Shown: positions 1-10,836 of the stretch, in pieces
How positions within the stretch are numbered: the stretch's first letter is position 1
How the letters are laid out: every line of letters begins with the position of its first letter
Assembly (NCBI GenBank): GCA_035714085.1
Contig: DASTMP010000462.1
Location: 18,940 to 82,939, forward strand
Direction: 5' to 3'
DNA from: JAJVID01 sp035714085
GTDB lineage: Bacteria > Acidobacteriota > Blastocatellia > RBC074
DNA length: 64,000 nucleotides
The notes under the pieces: generated by a model
Databases searched by the model: none
What the model saw: only the letters and a program-made list of their open reading frames with translations
What the model was told of the DNA's origin: nothing
Made by a program: the position numbers and the translations under genes

Positions 1-655
1 TCTCGCATTCGCCGCGTCCGATGTTCAACCGTGAATCCCCCTCGATGCGGACGGCCTGGAGCTGGCTGTCGGTTCTGTCGGTTTCGAGATTGAGCCTACC
101 CTGAAACCTCGTGACCGTCGCCTTTCCCCTGTCCATCTTGATCTGAATCTCGCCCGACAGGTCGTTCGCCGTGACGGGAGTCCTGTCTGTATCAATCCTG
201 ATTCTGCCCGCGAATCCCTGCGCTTCGACTTTGCACCGGTCTGCGCCCAGATCAAGGTTCAGGTTGCGCGGCGCGCGGATTTCGTAGTGAATGTCGGGCA
301 AGCTCCGCGAGTGGCCCAGGCCATCCTTGTACGGCACATCGTCGAAGTTGGAGCGGATGGTGAGCGAACGCGCGTCGCCTGACACTTCAATGCGGGCCGC
401 CTCGACGGCTCGCCGGCCATAATCGGCGTCTACGCCCTCCGGCGCCTCTATCCGGGCGTAGATTTCGACCCGGCTCTGATCCCAGGAGGTCAGTCGTACG
501 CTGCCTTTGTCGGTGTTAAATCTCAAATCGCCGCCCGAGACAAATTCAACGGTCTTTCTGAATTCTCTGCTCTGAATGACGGCTGCGGACTTTAGCGGCG
601 CAATGACGAAGCCCGCCAGTAAGACGATCAGAAATATCCAGCTTGTTTTCTTCAT
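1..655 (-). CDS. Secreted DUF4097-like beta-repeat protein (3' end cut by window edge)
   Basis: Reading the minus strand from the ATG at 653-655 gives an open frame to the window edge, at least 218 residues. It starts MKKTSWIFLIVLLAGFVIAP, a clear signal peptide with cleavage likely near KSAA. An AGGAGG ribosome site (663-668) sits 7 nt before the ATG. The mature part repeats short strands of the type LRFNTDKGSVRL, LTIRSNFDD, LNLDLGADRCKVEA and IRIDTDRTPVTANDLSG. This beta-solenoid-like pattern is typical of the DUF4097 'putative adhesin' family, which is known but lacks a defined reaction. It lies last in a run of minus-strand genes behind the SDHY-repeat protein and may share its transcript. 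Function is not inferred beyond an exported, probably envelope-associated protein. Confidence 0.75.
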   Translation of the reverse strand, partial: MKKTSWIFLIVLLAGFVIAPLKSAAVIQSREFRKTVEFVSGGDLRFNTDKGSVRLTSWDQSRVEIYARIEAPEGVDADYGRRAVEAARIEVSGDARSLTIRSNFDDVPYKDGLGHSRSLPDIHYEIRAPRNLNLDLGADRCKVEAQGFAGRIRIDTDRTPVTANDLSGEIQIKMDRGKATVTRFQGRLNLETDRTDSQLQAVRIEGDSRLNIGRGECE

Positions 656-677
656 GCTTATACCTCCTGCGGAAAAT

Positions 678-716
678 CCCTGGGAGCGCCGCCCATCCTT
701 GTCTGCGCTCCCAGGG
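678..716. repeat. Inverted repeat (CCCTGGGAGCGC arms)
   Basis: Arms CCCTGGGAGCGC (678-689) and GCGCTCCCAGGG (705-716) are perfectly complementary over 12 bp, with a 15 nt loop. It lies between the SDHY-repeat gene and the DUF4097-like gene, just before the latter's ribosome site. There is no T-run, so it is not a classical terminator. A third partial copy of the arm (CCTGGGAGCGC) lies near 901-911. Confidence 0.6.
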
Positions 717-721
717 GCGCG

Positions 722-898
722 TTTTCATTCTTTCAGGGCGTCGCCACGCGACATGAATGCTCCTGCGGAAAATAACCACGAAGAAACGAAGAAAACGAAG
801 AAAGAACAGAAGAAAGTCTTCGTGCTCTTCGTTTCTTCGTGGTTGATTTTCATTCTTTTCCGAGCGTCGCAACGCGACATGAATGCTCCACAGAAAAT
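722..898. repeat. Pair of 52 bp direct repeats flanking an ACGAAG-type hairpin
   Basis: Positions 722-773 and 847-898 are near-identical; both contain the core CGCGACATGAATGCTCC. Between them lies a 19 bp perfect inverted repeat, AACCACGAAGAAACGAAGA (774-792) and its complement (826-844). The inside of the hairpin is made of AACGAAGA-like short units. This is the first of many short-tandem-repeat hairpins in the window. No protein-coding gene is convincing in 656-919. Confidence 0.7.
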
Positions 899-919
899 TC
901 CTGGGAGCGCTTTCATTTT

Positions 920-2281
920 TTACTTGATGATGGCGCTCAACACGCGCCCTCGCTCGTAATCCGATTTGATCGAGCGGGCAGCCTCAATCAACGCCGCGCG
1001 AACGGTCTCATCCCCGGGGCGCTCCCCGGCCAGTTTCAGCAGCGTCTGGGCCTTGTAATAATCGGACGACATGCCGGTGGCCGCCTTGAGCGCCACGAGC
1101 AACGCCTCCTTCGAATTGTCGCCCTTGCTCAAGAGCGCCGCGAGCGCCTGCGAGCGGTAATGATCCGAGCCGATAGTCGCCGCCGTCTCAACGAAGGCGG
1201 AACGCGCCGCGTCGTCATTTAGAGAGCTGCCGGCCACATCCAGAAGAACCTGGGCTTTGTAATGATCCGAAGAAATACCGCTCGCAGCTTTCAACACCGA
1301 TCGCATAGCCTCTTTCGAAATATCGCCACGCTTTAAAACTGATGAGAGGGCTTGCGCGCGGTAATGATCGGAGCCGATAGTCGCCGCAGCCTCCACATAC
1401 GCGGAGCGGATGGCGCCGTCTTCAAAATCGCTTTCGGCCACCTTCAGAAGGACCTGGGTTTTGTAATGATCCGAAGAGATCCCGCCGACCCCTTTGAGCG
1501 CCAATAGGAGAGCCCCTTTCGAGAGCTTGTCAGCCTTCAACCCGGCTAAGAGCGTTTGCGCGCGGTAGTGATCCGAGCGAATCGTCCCGGCCGCTTCCAG
1601 GAAGGCTGTACGCACAGATTCATCACGCATAACCTGTTCCGGCAATCCCGCCAAAACCTGCGCTTTGTAATGGTCGGAAGACATCTCGCGCGCCGCAATC
1701 CCGATAGCGCGCGTCGCGGCGCGCGCGTCGAGACTTCCGCTCTTGAACAACTCTTGAAAGTAAAGATTCTTTACGTGATCGCTCTTCAAACGGGAGATCT
1801 CATCGAGCAGGCCGCCGGTTCCTCGCTCCTTCAATATCTTCTGCGCTCTCGGCCCGGCGTTAAGCCCGCTCTCGGTGACCGCTTCGTCCAGCGCTTTGGC
1901 GAACCAGGCTTTGGCGTCGGCGTCGTATGCCCGACTCTGACCATTAACGGAGTAGGTGACGCTCAGGCCGCCGCCCGGCCCCGCTTCGATTTCGAGCCGG
2001 CGGCGCGCGCCTCCTCGCGTCTCTCTGATCTCTAGCGAGCCGCCGTTGGAGATGCGCTTGACCTCCGTGTAGTCATCGTTGAATTCGACATCTCCGCGAA
2101 CCGTCATTTCGAGCGAGTCGCCATTATCAGTGCGATTCCACACCCACACATTGTCCCGCTGCGATATCCAGTTGCGGTTCTGTTGTGGAGCCATGCCTCC
2201 CATTTTGGCTATAGCCGCCCCAAACGCCGTCTGCGACATCGCCCAGGCAAGAACCAGAACCAACGTGAATCTAATCAACAT
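920..2281 (-). CDS. Secreted alpha-repeat protein with nine 34-residue SDHY repeats
   Basis: 453 aa. The N-terminus MLIRFTLVLVLAWAMSQTAFGAA is a signal peptide, and a strong AAGGAGGG site precedes the ATG. Residues about 50-130 form a beta-rich part (DVEFNDDYTEVKRIS, LEIEAGPGGGLSVTYSV) resembling DUF4097-type strands. From about residue 150 the protein is nine helical repeats of about 34 residues. Each begins SDHY(K/R)xQxLL and ends near an Ala-rich helix (AFLEAAGTI or LLALKGVGGI). K and R forms alternate, so the true unit may be a 68-residue double repeat. The repeats look HEAT- or TPR-like but match neither by eye. The gene follows ADOP-1 on the same strand after 54 bp and precedes the DUF4097-like gene. 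Function unknown; exported binding scaffold is a guess. Confidence 0.8.
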   Translation of the reverse strand: MLIRFTLVLVLAWAMSQTAFGAAIAKMGGMAPQQNRNWISQRDNVWVWNRTDNGDSLEMTVRGDVEFNDDYTEVKRISNGGSLEIRETRGGARRRLEIEAGPGGGLSVTYSVNGQSRAYDADAKAWFAKALDEAVTESGLNAGPRAQKILKERGTGGLLDEISRLKSDHVKNLYFQELFKSGSLDARAATRAIGIAAREMSSDHYKAQVLAGLPEQVMRDESVRTAFLEAAGTIRSDHYRAQTLLAGLKADKLSKGALLLALKGVGGISSDHYKTQVLLKVAESDFEDGAIRSAYVEAAATIGSDHYRAQALSSVLKRGDISKEAMRSVLKAASGISSDHYKAQVLLDVAGSSLNDDAARSAFVETAATIGSDHYRSQALAALLSKGDNSKEALLVALKAATGMSSDYYKAQTLLKLAGERPGDETVRAALIEAARSIKSDYERGRVLSAIIK

Positions 2282-2293
2282 AATTCCCTCCTT

Positions 2294-2338
2294 GAGGATT
2301 GAGGATCGATGATCGATATCTTCTATCCTCGATCTTCA
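2294..2338. repeat. GATCGAG-type heptamer hairpin
   Basis: Heptamers GAGGATT, GAGGATC and GATGATC are followed by the complementary CTATCCTCGATCTTC. It sits in the 54 bp gap between ADOP-1 and the SDHY-repeat gene. The same heptamer family recurs at 10172-10202 and 49915-50046. Confidence 0.6.
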
Positions 2339-4813
2339 GTCGCATCGAAGCGCGACCATTGGATCCACTTTCGTCGCGCGCCGCGCCGGGATGTAGCAGG
2401 CCGTCAAGGCAACGAAGATCAACAGGATCACGATCCCGATAAAGGTCAGCGGATCGGTAGGGCTCACTCCATATAAAAACCCTTTGATCAGCCGGGTGGC
2501 CGCCCACGCGCCCGCCAGGCCGATCATCGCCCCGGCGGCGATCAGAGCCGCCCCTTCTCGCATCACCATCTTCAGCACGTCTCTCGATTGCGCGCCGAGG
2601 GCCATCCGGACGCCGATTTCGCGGGTGCGATGAGCGACCGAGTAGGAGATGACGCCGTACAAACCGACCGCTGTCAACGCCAGCGCAAGGAGGCCGAAAA
2701 GGCCAATCAACGCCGCCGCCATTCGCTGCGTGGAAAAAGTTGCGCGTAGATCGTCCTTCAACGTCGTCGTCTTGAAAAACGCCAGACCGGAACCGAACCC
2801 GCGAACTTCGCGGCGAACCGTCGGCGCCAATGACGCCGCGTCCCGCCGCGTGCGCGCCAGCACCCGCATCGGATTGACGATGCCACTCTGCGCGACCGGT
2901 AGATCGATTTGGGGGCGGTCTTCGCTTAGCAGGAAAAAGGATTTGATGTTGCGTATGACGCCGACAATCTCCACCGAAGGCTTGTCCGGCTCGAGGCTGA
3001 CGCGCTTGCCGAGCGCTTGCCCGTCCGGAAAATATCGTCGCGCGAAGGCTTCATTCACGACCGCCACGGGCGGCGAGCCCTTCCGATCTTGTTCGGTGAA
3101 ACTGCGCCCTTGCAATAACTGGATTCCCATTAATTCGTGATAGCCGGCGCTGACCGTGTTGGTGTCAGTTGTCGTCCCTTCTTCCGGCTTTACCGATTGC
3201 CCTTCGATTTTGAATGTGCTGAGGCCGACGGCGCCACTTAACGGCGTAAACCTTGCCGTGGCGACGCTCTGCACGTCAGGCAAAGCTCTCAGCCGGTCGA
3301 GCAATTGCTGGTAAAACGCCTCGCTTCGCGCCCCGTCATACTTGGTCATCGGCAATTCGAATTCGGCGACCAATACGTTATCGGGATTGTATCCGGGGGA
3401 AATCGCGAACAGTTTTCCCAGGCTGCGCAAAAGCAAGCCCGCGCCGACGAGCACGACCACCGACAAGGCCACCTGCGCGACAATCAACGTTCGCCGCGCT
3501 CCCTTGAAGCCCGCGCCATCCAACCGCATCGCGCCTTCGTCTTTGAGCGCCGGGATCAGATTGGGTTTGGAAGCCTGTAGCGCAGGGACCAGGCCGAAGA
3601 GCAAGCCCGTCAGTGACGACACCAGAAACGTGAACGCGATGACTCGCCAATTCATAGAATGGCTGAGGACTTCTCCTTCGGTTTCCGTTATTTTCTGATA
3701 AGCCAGTAACAGGTCAGTCAGCCAGGGCGCGAACAACGTCCCCGCGCAGCCGCCCAACGTCGCGAGCAGCAGGCTTTCCGTCAACAATTGCCGAGCCAAC
3801 CGCGCCCGCCCCGCGCCCAACGCCAGCCGGACCGCGATTTCTTTGCGGCGCAACGCCGCCCGCGCCAGCAACAGGTTTGCCACGTTGGCGCATGCGATCA
3901 ATAAAATCAGCCCGACGACGGCGAAAATCAGCTCGAGTAGATTGCCCATCTTGCCCCGCAGATTCGACAACCCCTTGCCGCCCGCAACAAGTTGCATCCG
4001 CCTTTCATTGAACGGCAGCTTGCGCTCGCTTTCCGGCATCCACGAGTTCCGCACCTGCAGCGCCAGCGCATCCATCGACGCCTGCGCCGACGCTTGAGTC
4101 ATCTCGGGTCTGAGCCGTCCCGCCAGTTTGAACAACCAGGCTTCCCTGTCACTGACCCATTTTTCGCCCTGCGGCCGCTGCGCAAGTTGCCCGAACATCA
4201 TCGCCGGGACCCACACGTCTGTCGGCGATTCGACTGTCATGCCCTTGAAATTCGCCGCCACCACCCCAACGATCGTATAGTTCGTGTCGTTCAGCAGGGC
4301 CGTTTGACCGATCACTTTCGGGTCGCCGCCGAAGCGGCTCCGCCACAAACTGTAGCCGAGCACTGCGACCGGATTCGCGCCCGGCGTCTTGTTCTCCTCG
4401 GTCAGGAAGGCGCGCCCCAGCAGGAGTCGAACGCCCAACATTCCAAAATAGTTGTCCGCAACCGCTTCCGCGCGCACCCGCTCCATCTGATCGCCACTGC
4501 CCAGGTTGACCGGCTGTTGCGCAAAGGCCGTCAATTCGGTGAACACCTGGTTTTGCGCGCGATAATCTTTATAGTCCGCCCAGGAAAATTCCGAGAAGGT
4601 CAGTTGCGGATTCAGACATTCGGATTGCAATAAAACCAGCCGCGCCGGATCTTTCACGGGCAACGACCTCACCATCAATTTATCCATCAACCCGAAGATG
4701 GCCGTGTTGGCCCCGATGCCGAGCGCCAGCGTGAAGACGGCGATCAACGTGAAGCTCGGGCTCTTCAATAATATTCGCGCGCCGTAGCGTAGGTCTTGAA
4801 TCAGTGTTTGCAT
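2336..4813 (-). CDS. ADOP-1: orphan MacB/FtsX-type permease
   Basis: 825 aa inner-membrane protein. Layout (family-wide): a short cytosolic start MQTLIQDLRYGARILLK, TM1 at about 20-42 with ALGIGANTAIF, a MacB-type periplasmic domain to about 285, an FtsX block of three helices, another single helix near 435-460, a second periplasmic domain, and a final FtsX block ending KVDPMVALRCD. ADOP proteins are known as large paralogous sets in acidobacteria without a partner ATPase; substrate is unknown, and lipid, peptide or stress-signal transport can only be inferred from LolC/MacB relatives. The first coupling-helix motif is EIAVRLALGAGRARLARQ. The sequence DKLMVRSLPVKDP after TM1 groups it with ADOP-7. 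Its ribosome site (GAGGG) is weak. It is the last permease of the array. Confidence 0.9.
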   Translation of the reverse strand: MQTLIQDLRYGARILLKSPSFTLIAVFTLALGIGANTAIFGLMDKLMVRSLPVKDPARLVLLQSECLNPQLTFSEFSWADYKDYRAQNQVFTELTAFAQQPVNLGSGDQMERVRAEAVADNYFGMLGVRLLLGRAFLTEENKTPGANPVAVLGYSLWRSRFGGDPKVIGQTALLNDTNYTIVGVVAANFKGMTVESPTDVWVPAMMFGQLAQRPQGEKWVSDREAWLFKLAGRLRPEMTQASAQASMDALALQVRNSWMPESERKLPFNERRMQLVAGGKGLSNLRGKMGNLLELIFAVVGLILLIACANVANLLLARAALRRKEIAVRLALGAGRARLARQLLTESLLLATLGGCAGTLFAPWLTDLLLAYQKITETEGEVLSHSMNWRVIAFTFLVSSLTGLLFGLVPALQASKPNLIPALKDEGAMRLDGAGFKGARRTLIVAQVALSVVVLVGAGLLLRSLGKLFAISPGYNPDNVLVAEFELPMTKYDGARSEAFYQQLLDRLRALPDVQSVATARFTPLSGAVGLSTFKIEGQSVKPEEGTTTDTNTVSAGYHELMGIQLLQGRSFTEQDRKGSPPVAVVNEAFARRYFPDGQALGKRVSLEPDKPSVEIVGVIRNIKSFFLLSEDRPQIDLPVAQSGIVNPMRVLARTRRDAASLAPTVRREVRGFGSGLAFFKTTTLKDDLRATFSTQRMAAALIGLFGLLALALTAVGLYGVISYSVAHRTREIGVRMALGAQSRDVLKMVMREGAALIAAGAMIGLAGAWAATRLIKGFLYGVSPTDPLTFIGIVILLIFVALTACYIPARRATKVDPMVALRCD

Positions 4814-4827
4814 AATCCCTCAAAGAA

Positions 4828-4925
4828 GGTGTCAGGGCCCAGGTGTCAGGCGTCAGGTTGGAATCTGAGGCGCCATTCTTTTACTGAAATCTGGAATCTG
4901 AAGCCTGAAACCTGAAACCTGAAAC

Positions 4926-4927
<2 letters not shown>
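4828..4927. repeat. CAGGTGT-type heptamer hairpin, core type B
   Basis: Fills the gap ADOP-2/ADOP-1. Heptamers of the CAGGTGT/CAGGCGT kind run to about 4857, then a core GGTTGGAATCTGAGGCGCC...TTTTACTG, then complementary CTGAAAC heptamers up to the ADOP-2 stop codon. The same core occurs at 38631-38719 and 41159-41255. Confidence 0.8.
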
Positions 4928-7370
<2,443 letters not shown>

Positions 7371-7593
7371 ATGTCCTCCTGGAAACTCCCTGGGTACGCG
7401 CCGCTTCCAGCGCGCAGGCATGAGCAGTAGACCCATTGGAGGTCTGAGCGCGCTTGAAACCGGGGGGGCGCGCTTGCAAGTAATAGTCGCTCAACACAGG
7501 CAGGACGACTTCGAGGGTGTCCGATTACGATCAATACGTCTTTCGCCAGGCCTGCACGCTGGAAGCGATGCGTACTCAGGGGAATATGACAAT
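7371..7593. other. Leader region of ADOP-2 with inverted repeat
   Basis: This 223 bp stretch lies between the sigma-54-like element and the ADOP-2 start. It contains CGCTTCCAGCGCGCAGGC (about 7402-7419) and, near 7549-7566, the inverted near-copy GCCTGCACGCTGGAAGCG. These could pair into a long leader stem. No ORF here is convincing; open frames overlapping it are antisense or run from the leader into ADOP-2. Confidence 0.45.
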
Positions 7594-7609
7594 ACCAAGC
7601 CCCGTGCCA
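7594..7609 (-). promoter_or_regulatory. Sigma-54-like promoter element of the ADOP-2 unit
   Basis: Read on the minus strand: TGGCACGGGGCTTGGT. The GG of the -24 element and the expected -12 position are 10 nt apart, as in the consensus TGGCACG-N4-TTGCW. The -12 box is TTGGT instead of TTGCW. Identical boxes with the same spacing occur at 22124-22139 and 43704-43719. Confidence 0.65.
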
Positions 7610-7683
7610 CGCTTCGCGCGAAGTGAAGCTTTGACTGCGTTGCATTTAGCCGACCATCGTGTTGCGGCCCCGTTCCATAATTG

Positions 7684-7722
7684 TTCGGTTTTGGGATTCT
7701 GTTTTTCCGATCCTGGGAATCC
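7684..7722 (-). promoter_or_regulatory. Putative activator-binding site (UAS) of the ADOP-2 unit
   Basis: The site has half-sites TTCGGTTTTGGGA and TCCTGGGAATCC, centred about 100 bp upstream of the sigma-54-like element. Its proximal half matches the half-sites at 22213-22252 and 43794-43829 (minus strand ATCCCRAAWSCGRAC). The spacing fits an enhancer for a sigma-54 activator; the protein is not encoded in the window. Confidence 0.5.
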
Positions 7723-7738
7723 GTCCAAGAGCCGCGCA

Positions 7739-10159
7739 CTAATCGCAACGAAGCGCGACCATCGGGTCCACCTTAGTCGCCCGCCGCGCCGGTATCCAAC
7801 ACGCCAGCAGCATAATGAGCGTTAGTAATAACGCGATCACGATGAATGTTAGAGGGTCTGTTGCGCCTACGCCGAAGAGCAGCTTTTCCATCAACCTCGT
7901 CAAAGCGAACGCTCCGACGAGGCCGCCTGCGACGCCGATCAGCGCCAACGACATTCCTTGTTTGATAATCAACCTGAGCGCATCGCTCGTTTGCGCGCCC
8001 AATGCCATCCGAACCGCGATCTCGCGCGTGCGCTGCGTCACGGCATAGGACATTACGCCATAGACGCCGACGGCGGCGAGCAATTGGGCCAGAGCCGCAA
8101 AACCGCCGAGCAGAAGCAATGCGAAGCGCCGTTCGGCGAGCGTCGCGGACATCATCTGGGTCATTGTCCTGACTTTGCCGATGGCGACTTCACGATCCAC
8201 CGCCCGGATCTCTTGCCGCACGGCGCCAATCAACGCCTCCGGTTCCGACGTCGTGCGCACGACGAGCGGGACGGCGCCGACTACCAATTGGTTGTACGGA
8301 ACGTACATCTCAGGCCCGGGGGCTTTGTCAGGGCCGAAGTGCCTGATGTCATTCACGACGCCGACGATCTCGCTGGCCGCCGGCCGATTGCGAATGATGA
8401 TGCGTTGGCCGAGCGGGTCTTCGTTAGGGTAGAACTGGCGAGCGAAACTTTCGTTGATGATCGCCACCTGCGGCGAGCCGTCACGATCCGATTCGGCGAA
8501 CGCGCGACCGCGCCGAATCTGCATTCCCATAGCGCGGAAATAGTCCGTGGTGGCGATCTGAAATCCGGCAACCTGACGCTCCGATGGCGCGAGGGTCTGC
8601 CCTTCCTTGCGAAAAGTCCACCCACGCTCGTGTCCGCCGAGTGGCAAGCTGTCAATCGCGCCGACCCCCGCGACTCCGGGCAGCGCCCCGATACGTTCGA
8701 TCACCTGCCCGTAAAAATTCAGCCGATGCGCTTGATAATCCTTGCCCCTGTACCGCGACGAAGGCAGGTTGACCTCAACCGTCAACAGGTTCGTGGTCTG
8801 AATCCCGATCTCGACGCGCCGCAATCGCATGAAACTGTTCAAGAGCAGCCCGGCGCCGACGAGCACGATCAGCGCCAGCGCGATTTCAGAGACGACCAGC
8901 GCGCCGAAAATCCGCTTGTTCGCAAGGGAGCCGGAAGCGCCGCGCCCGCCCTCCTTGAGCGATTCGTGAAGTTTGATTCGCGCCGCCTGAAGCGCCGGAA
9001 GCATGCCGAAAATCAAGCCGGCCAACACCGTCACCGCCAGCGTGAACCACAGCGCGTAGAGGTCTACCCTGGCTGTCTGCAAGCGAGGAATTTCCGACGG
9101 GCTGAGCGCGAGCAATGCGTCCGTGCCCCACAAAGCCAGCAATAGGCCGAGGCCACCCCCAAGGCCGGCGAGCAGGACGCTTTCCGTGAGCAACTGCCTG
9201 GCGATTCGCCAGCGACTCGCGCCGAGCGCCGAACGAATGGTGATCTCCGCCCGCCTCATCGCGCCCCGCGCGATCAGCAGGCTTGAGACATTCGCGCAAG
9301 CGATGAGCAACACCAGCCCGACCGCGCTCATCAGCATCAACATCGTCGTCCGCGCCTGTCCGACTTCGTCTTCGAGCAACGGAACGACATTCACCGTCCA
9401 GTGTTTGTTCGTCGCCGGATATTGCCGCGCCAGCGAGCCGGCAATCGTCTCCATCTCCACGCGGACTTGCGCCAGCGAGGCGTCGGGACGGCGGCGCGCG
9501 ATCACTTGTAGAAAATGAGCATCGCGCATCTGGGTCTGATTGGCGTTGAGCGCCAGCGGCGTCCAGATCTCGGCGCCGCGCGGATACTGAAATCCGGCGG
9601 GCATGATCCCAAGGACGGTGTATTGTGAGCCGTCGAGATTTACCCGCTGTCCCACCACGTTCGGATCGCCCCCGAACCGCCGCTGCCACAAACCGTAACC
9701 GAGCAGCGCCACCGTATCGCTCCCCGGTTTGTCCTCCTCGGAGGTGAAGACCCGCCCGTGCAACGGGCTGACGCCGAGGACGGAGAAGAAATTGGCGGAA
9801 ACGAAAGCGGCGACTACGGAATCGGCATGATCCTGGCTCGCCAGCGCCTGCTCCTCCTGCCCCCACGCCGCTATCTCGACCAGCGTCCGACTCTGCCGGC
9901 GCCAGTCGAGGAAATTTGCGGGAGCGACTTCAAGGCGCTCACTCGGCGCCGCAGCGTCTGTCTCCTTCTCATAGATTCGCGCCAACGCCGCAGGCTCTGG
10001 ATAAGGCAATGGGCGCAACAATACAGCGTTGACGACGCTGAAGATCGCCGTGTTCGCGCCAATGCCGAGCGCCAGCGTGATCACGGCGATCAACGTAAAA
10101 CCAGGCTGCTTCATCAACATTCGCGCGCCGTAGCGCAAGTCTTGCCAGAGCGTTTGCAT
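7739..10159 (-). CDS. ADOP-3: orphan MacB/FtsX-type permease
   Basis: 806 aa; strong AAGGAGGGG site. Residue map by eye: TM1 19-42, periplasmic domain 1 about 45-270, TM helices about 276-300, 330-350 and 368-390, single helix 418-442, periplasmic domain 2 about 445-665, final helices about 680-705, 733-755 and 768-790. Coupling motifs are EITIRSALGASRWRIARQ and REIAVRMALGAQTSDALR. The post-TM1 sequence NAVLLRPLPYPEPAALA places it in the common 'LRPLP' group. It differs in NVSSLLIARGAMRRA, where most copies have NVANLLLARA. It is followed by the gap with the ADOP-2 sigma-54-like promoter, so it may be the last gene of the ADOP-7 to 3 unit. Confidence 0.9.
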   Translation of the reverse strand: MQTLWQDLRYGARMLMKQPGFTLIAVITLALGIGANTAIFSVVNAVLLRPLPYPEPAALARIYEKETDAAAPSERLEVAPANFLDWRRQSRTLVEIAAWGQEEQALASQDHADSVVAAFVSANFFSVLGVSPLHGRVFTSEEDKPGSDTVALLGYGLWQRRFGGDPNVVGQRVNLDGSQYTVLGIMPAGFQYPRGAEIWTPLALNANQTQMRDAHFLQVIARRRPDASLAQVRVEMETIAGSLARQYPATNKHWTVNVVPLLEDEVGQARTTMLMLMSAVGLVLLIACANVSSLLIARGAMRRAEITIRSALGASRWRIARQLLTESVLLAGLGGGLGLLLALWGTDALLALSPSEIPRLQTARVDLYALWFTLAVTVLAGLIFGMLPALQAARIKLHESLKEGGRGASGSLANKRIFGALVVSEIALALIVLVGAGLLLNSFMRLRRVEIGIQTTNLLTVEVNLPSSRYRGKDYQAHRLNFYGQVIERIGALPGVAGVGAIDSLPLGGHERGWTFRKEGQTLAPSERQVAGFQIATTDYFRAMGMQIRRGRAFAESDRDGSPQVAIINESFARQFYPNEDPLGQRIIIRNRPAASEIVGVVNDIRHFGPDKAPGPEMYVPYNQLVVGAVPLVVRTTSEPEALIGAVRQEIRAVDREVAIGKVRTMTQMMSATLAERRFALLLLGGFAALAQLLAAVGVYGVMSYAVTQRTREIAVRMALGAQTSDALRLIIKQGMSLALIGVAGGLVGAFALTRLMEKLLFGVGATDPLTFIVIALLLTLIMLLACWIPARRATKVDPMVALRCD

Positions 10160-10171
10160 AATCCCCTCCTT

Positions 10172-10202
10172 GAAGATCGAGGATCGAAGATCGAGGATCG
10201 CG
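10172..10202. repeat. GATCGAG heptamer array (one-sided)
   Basis: Four tandem heptamers of the GATCGAG/GATCGAA kind lie between the small secreted protein gene and ADOP-3. No clear complementary arm follows, so this looks like a partial element. Heptamer family as at 2294-2338 and 49915-50046. Confidence 0.65.
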
Positions 10203-10259
10203 ATTTTTGATCATCATTCTTCAACCCTCTTTTACTTCAGGCGCCGGAATCTCTTGATG

Positions 10260-10724
10260 CTAAGGTTTTTCCGCCGCGCTCTTCGAGACTTTCCAGGTCC
10301 CTTTTTCGGTTACTTCCGTCGAGCCTTTTGGGGATATGGCGTATGTGCCCTCAAGTTTATCTCCCTGGAATTGTCCTTCGATCGCGACTTCCACCTGGCC
10401 ATCCGGGCTTTCGATCTTTCCTTTCATCTTCCCGTCCGCGATCTGCAGCGATTTGATATCGGCGGCTTGCTCTCCATCCGGATTGATCCATTTCACTGCG
10501 CCACGCCACTGCCCCTTCTCGTCCTTGCTTAGAGTGATGGAGAGTTTGTCCGTGTTCCCGTCAGCAGTGTTGTAGGAGCCGGTCCACACGCCAACATACT
10601 TTTGATCGTCTGATTTGCCTCCTTGCTCGCCGGCGCCCGGATTTTCAGCGGCCAACAGGCCTGACGGAACCACCCATGTCAATACGACGATCAGCAACGG
10701 GACTTGGAAAAGTTTTCTTCGCAT
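10260..10724 (-). CDS. Small secreted protein, lipocalin-like strand pattern, function unknown
   Basis: 154 aa. Signal peptide MRRKLFQVPLLIVVLTWVVPSGLLAAE; GAGGAATTT ribosome site. The mature part reads as successive beta strands: GVWTGSYNTADGNTDKLSITL, GQWRGAVKWI, ADGKMKGKIESPDGQVEVAIEGQFQGDKLEGTYAI, and it ends VTEKGTWKVSK. Such G-x-W and 'x-LEGTY' strands are common in small exported beta-barrel or lipocalin-like proteins of acidobacteria, but no family is claimed. It lies between ADOP-4 and ADOP-3 on the same strand and may be co-transcribed. Confidence 0.7.
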   Translation of the reverse strand: MRRKLFQVPLLIVVLTWVVPSGLLAAENPGAGEQGGKSDDQKYVGVWTGSYNTADGNTDKLSITLSKDEKGQWRGAVKWINPDGEQAADIKSLQIADGKMKGKIESPDGQVEVAIEGQFQGDKLEGTYAISPKGSTEVTEKGTWKVSKSAAEKP

Positions 10725-10761
10725 AAATTCCTCCTAGTTTTTTGAGTTTTAAGAGATTCAT

Positions 10762-10828
10762 CCACCAAGTCACACAAAGAAGCGCGAAGGTTCTTTTCCT
10801 CTTCGTGAACCCTCGTGTGGCTTCGTGG
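10762..10828. repeat. Imperfect ACGAAG-type hairpin
   Basis: The left side CCACCAAGTCACACAAAGAA and the right side ending GTGTGGCTTCGTGG are imperfectly complementary. It resembles the 774-844 hairpin, with degenerate units, and lies between ADOP-4 and the small secreted protein gene. Confidence 0.45.
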
Positions 10829-10836
10829 AAGGAAAT

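Noticed and set aside
7958..9145. Long plus-strand open frame (395 codons) opposite ADOP-3
   Set aside because: Arg/His-rich shadow of the permease gene in GC-rich DNA; no ribosome site or family motif.
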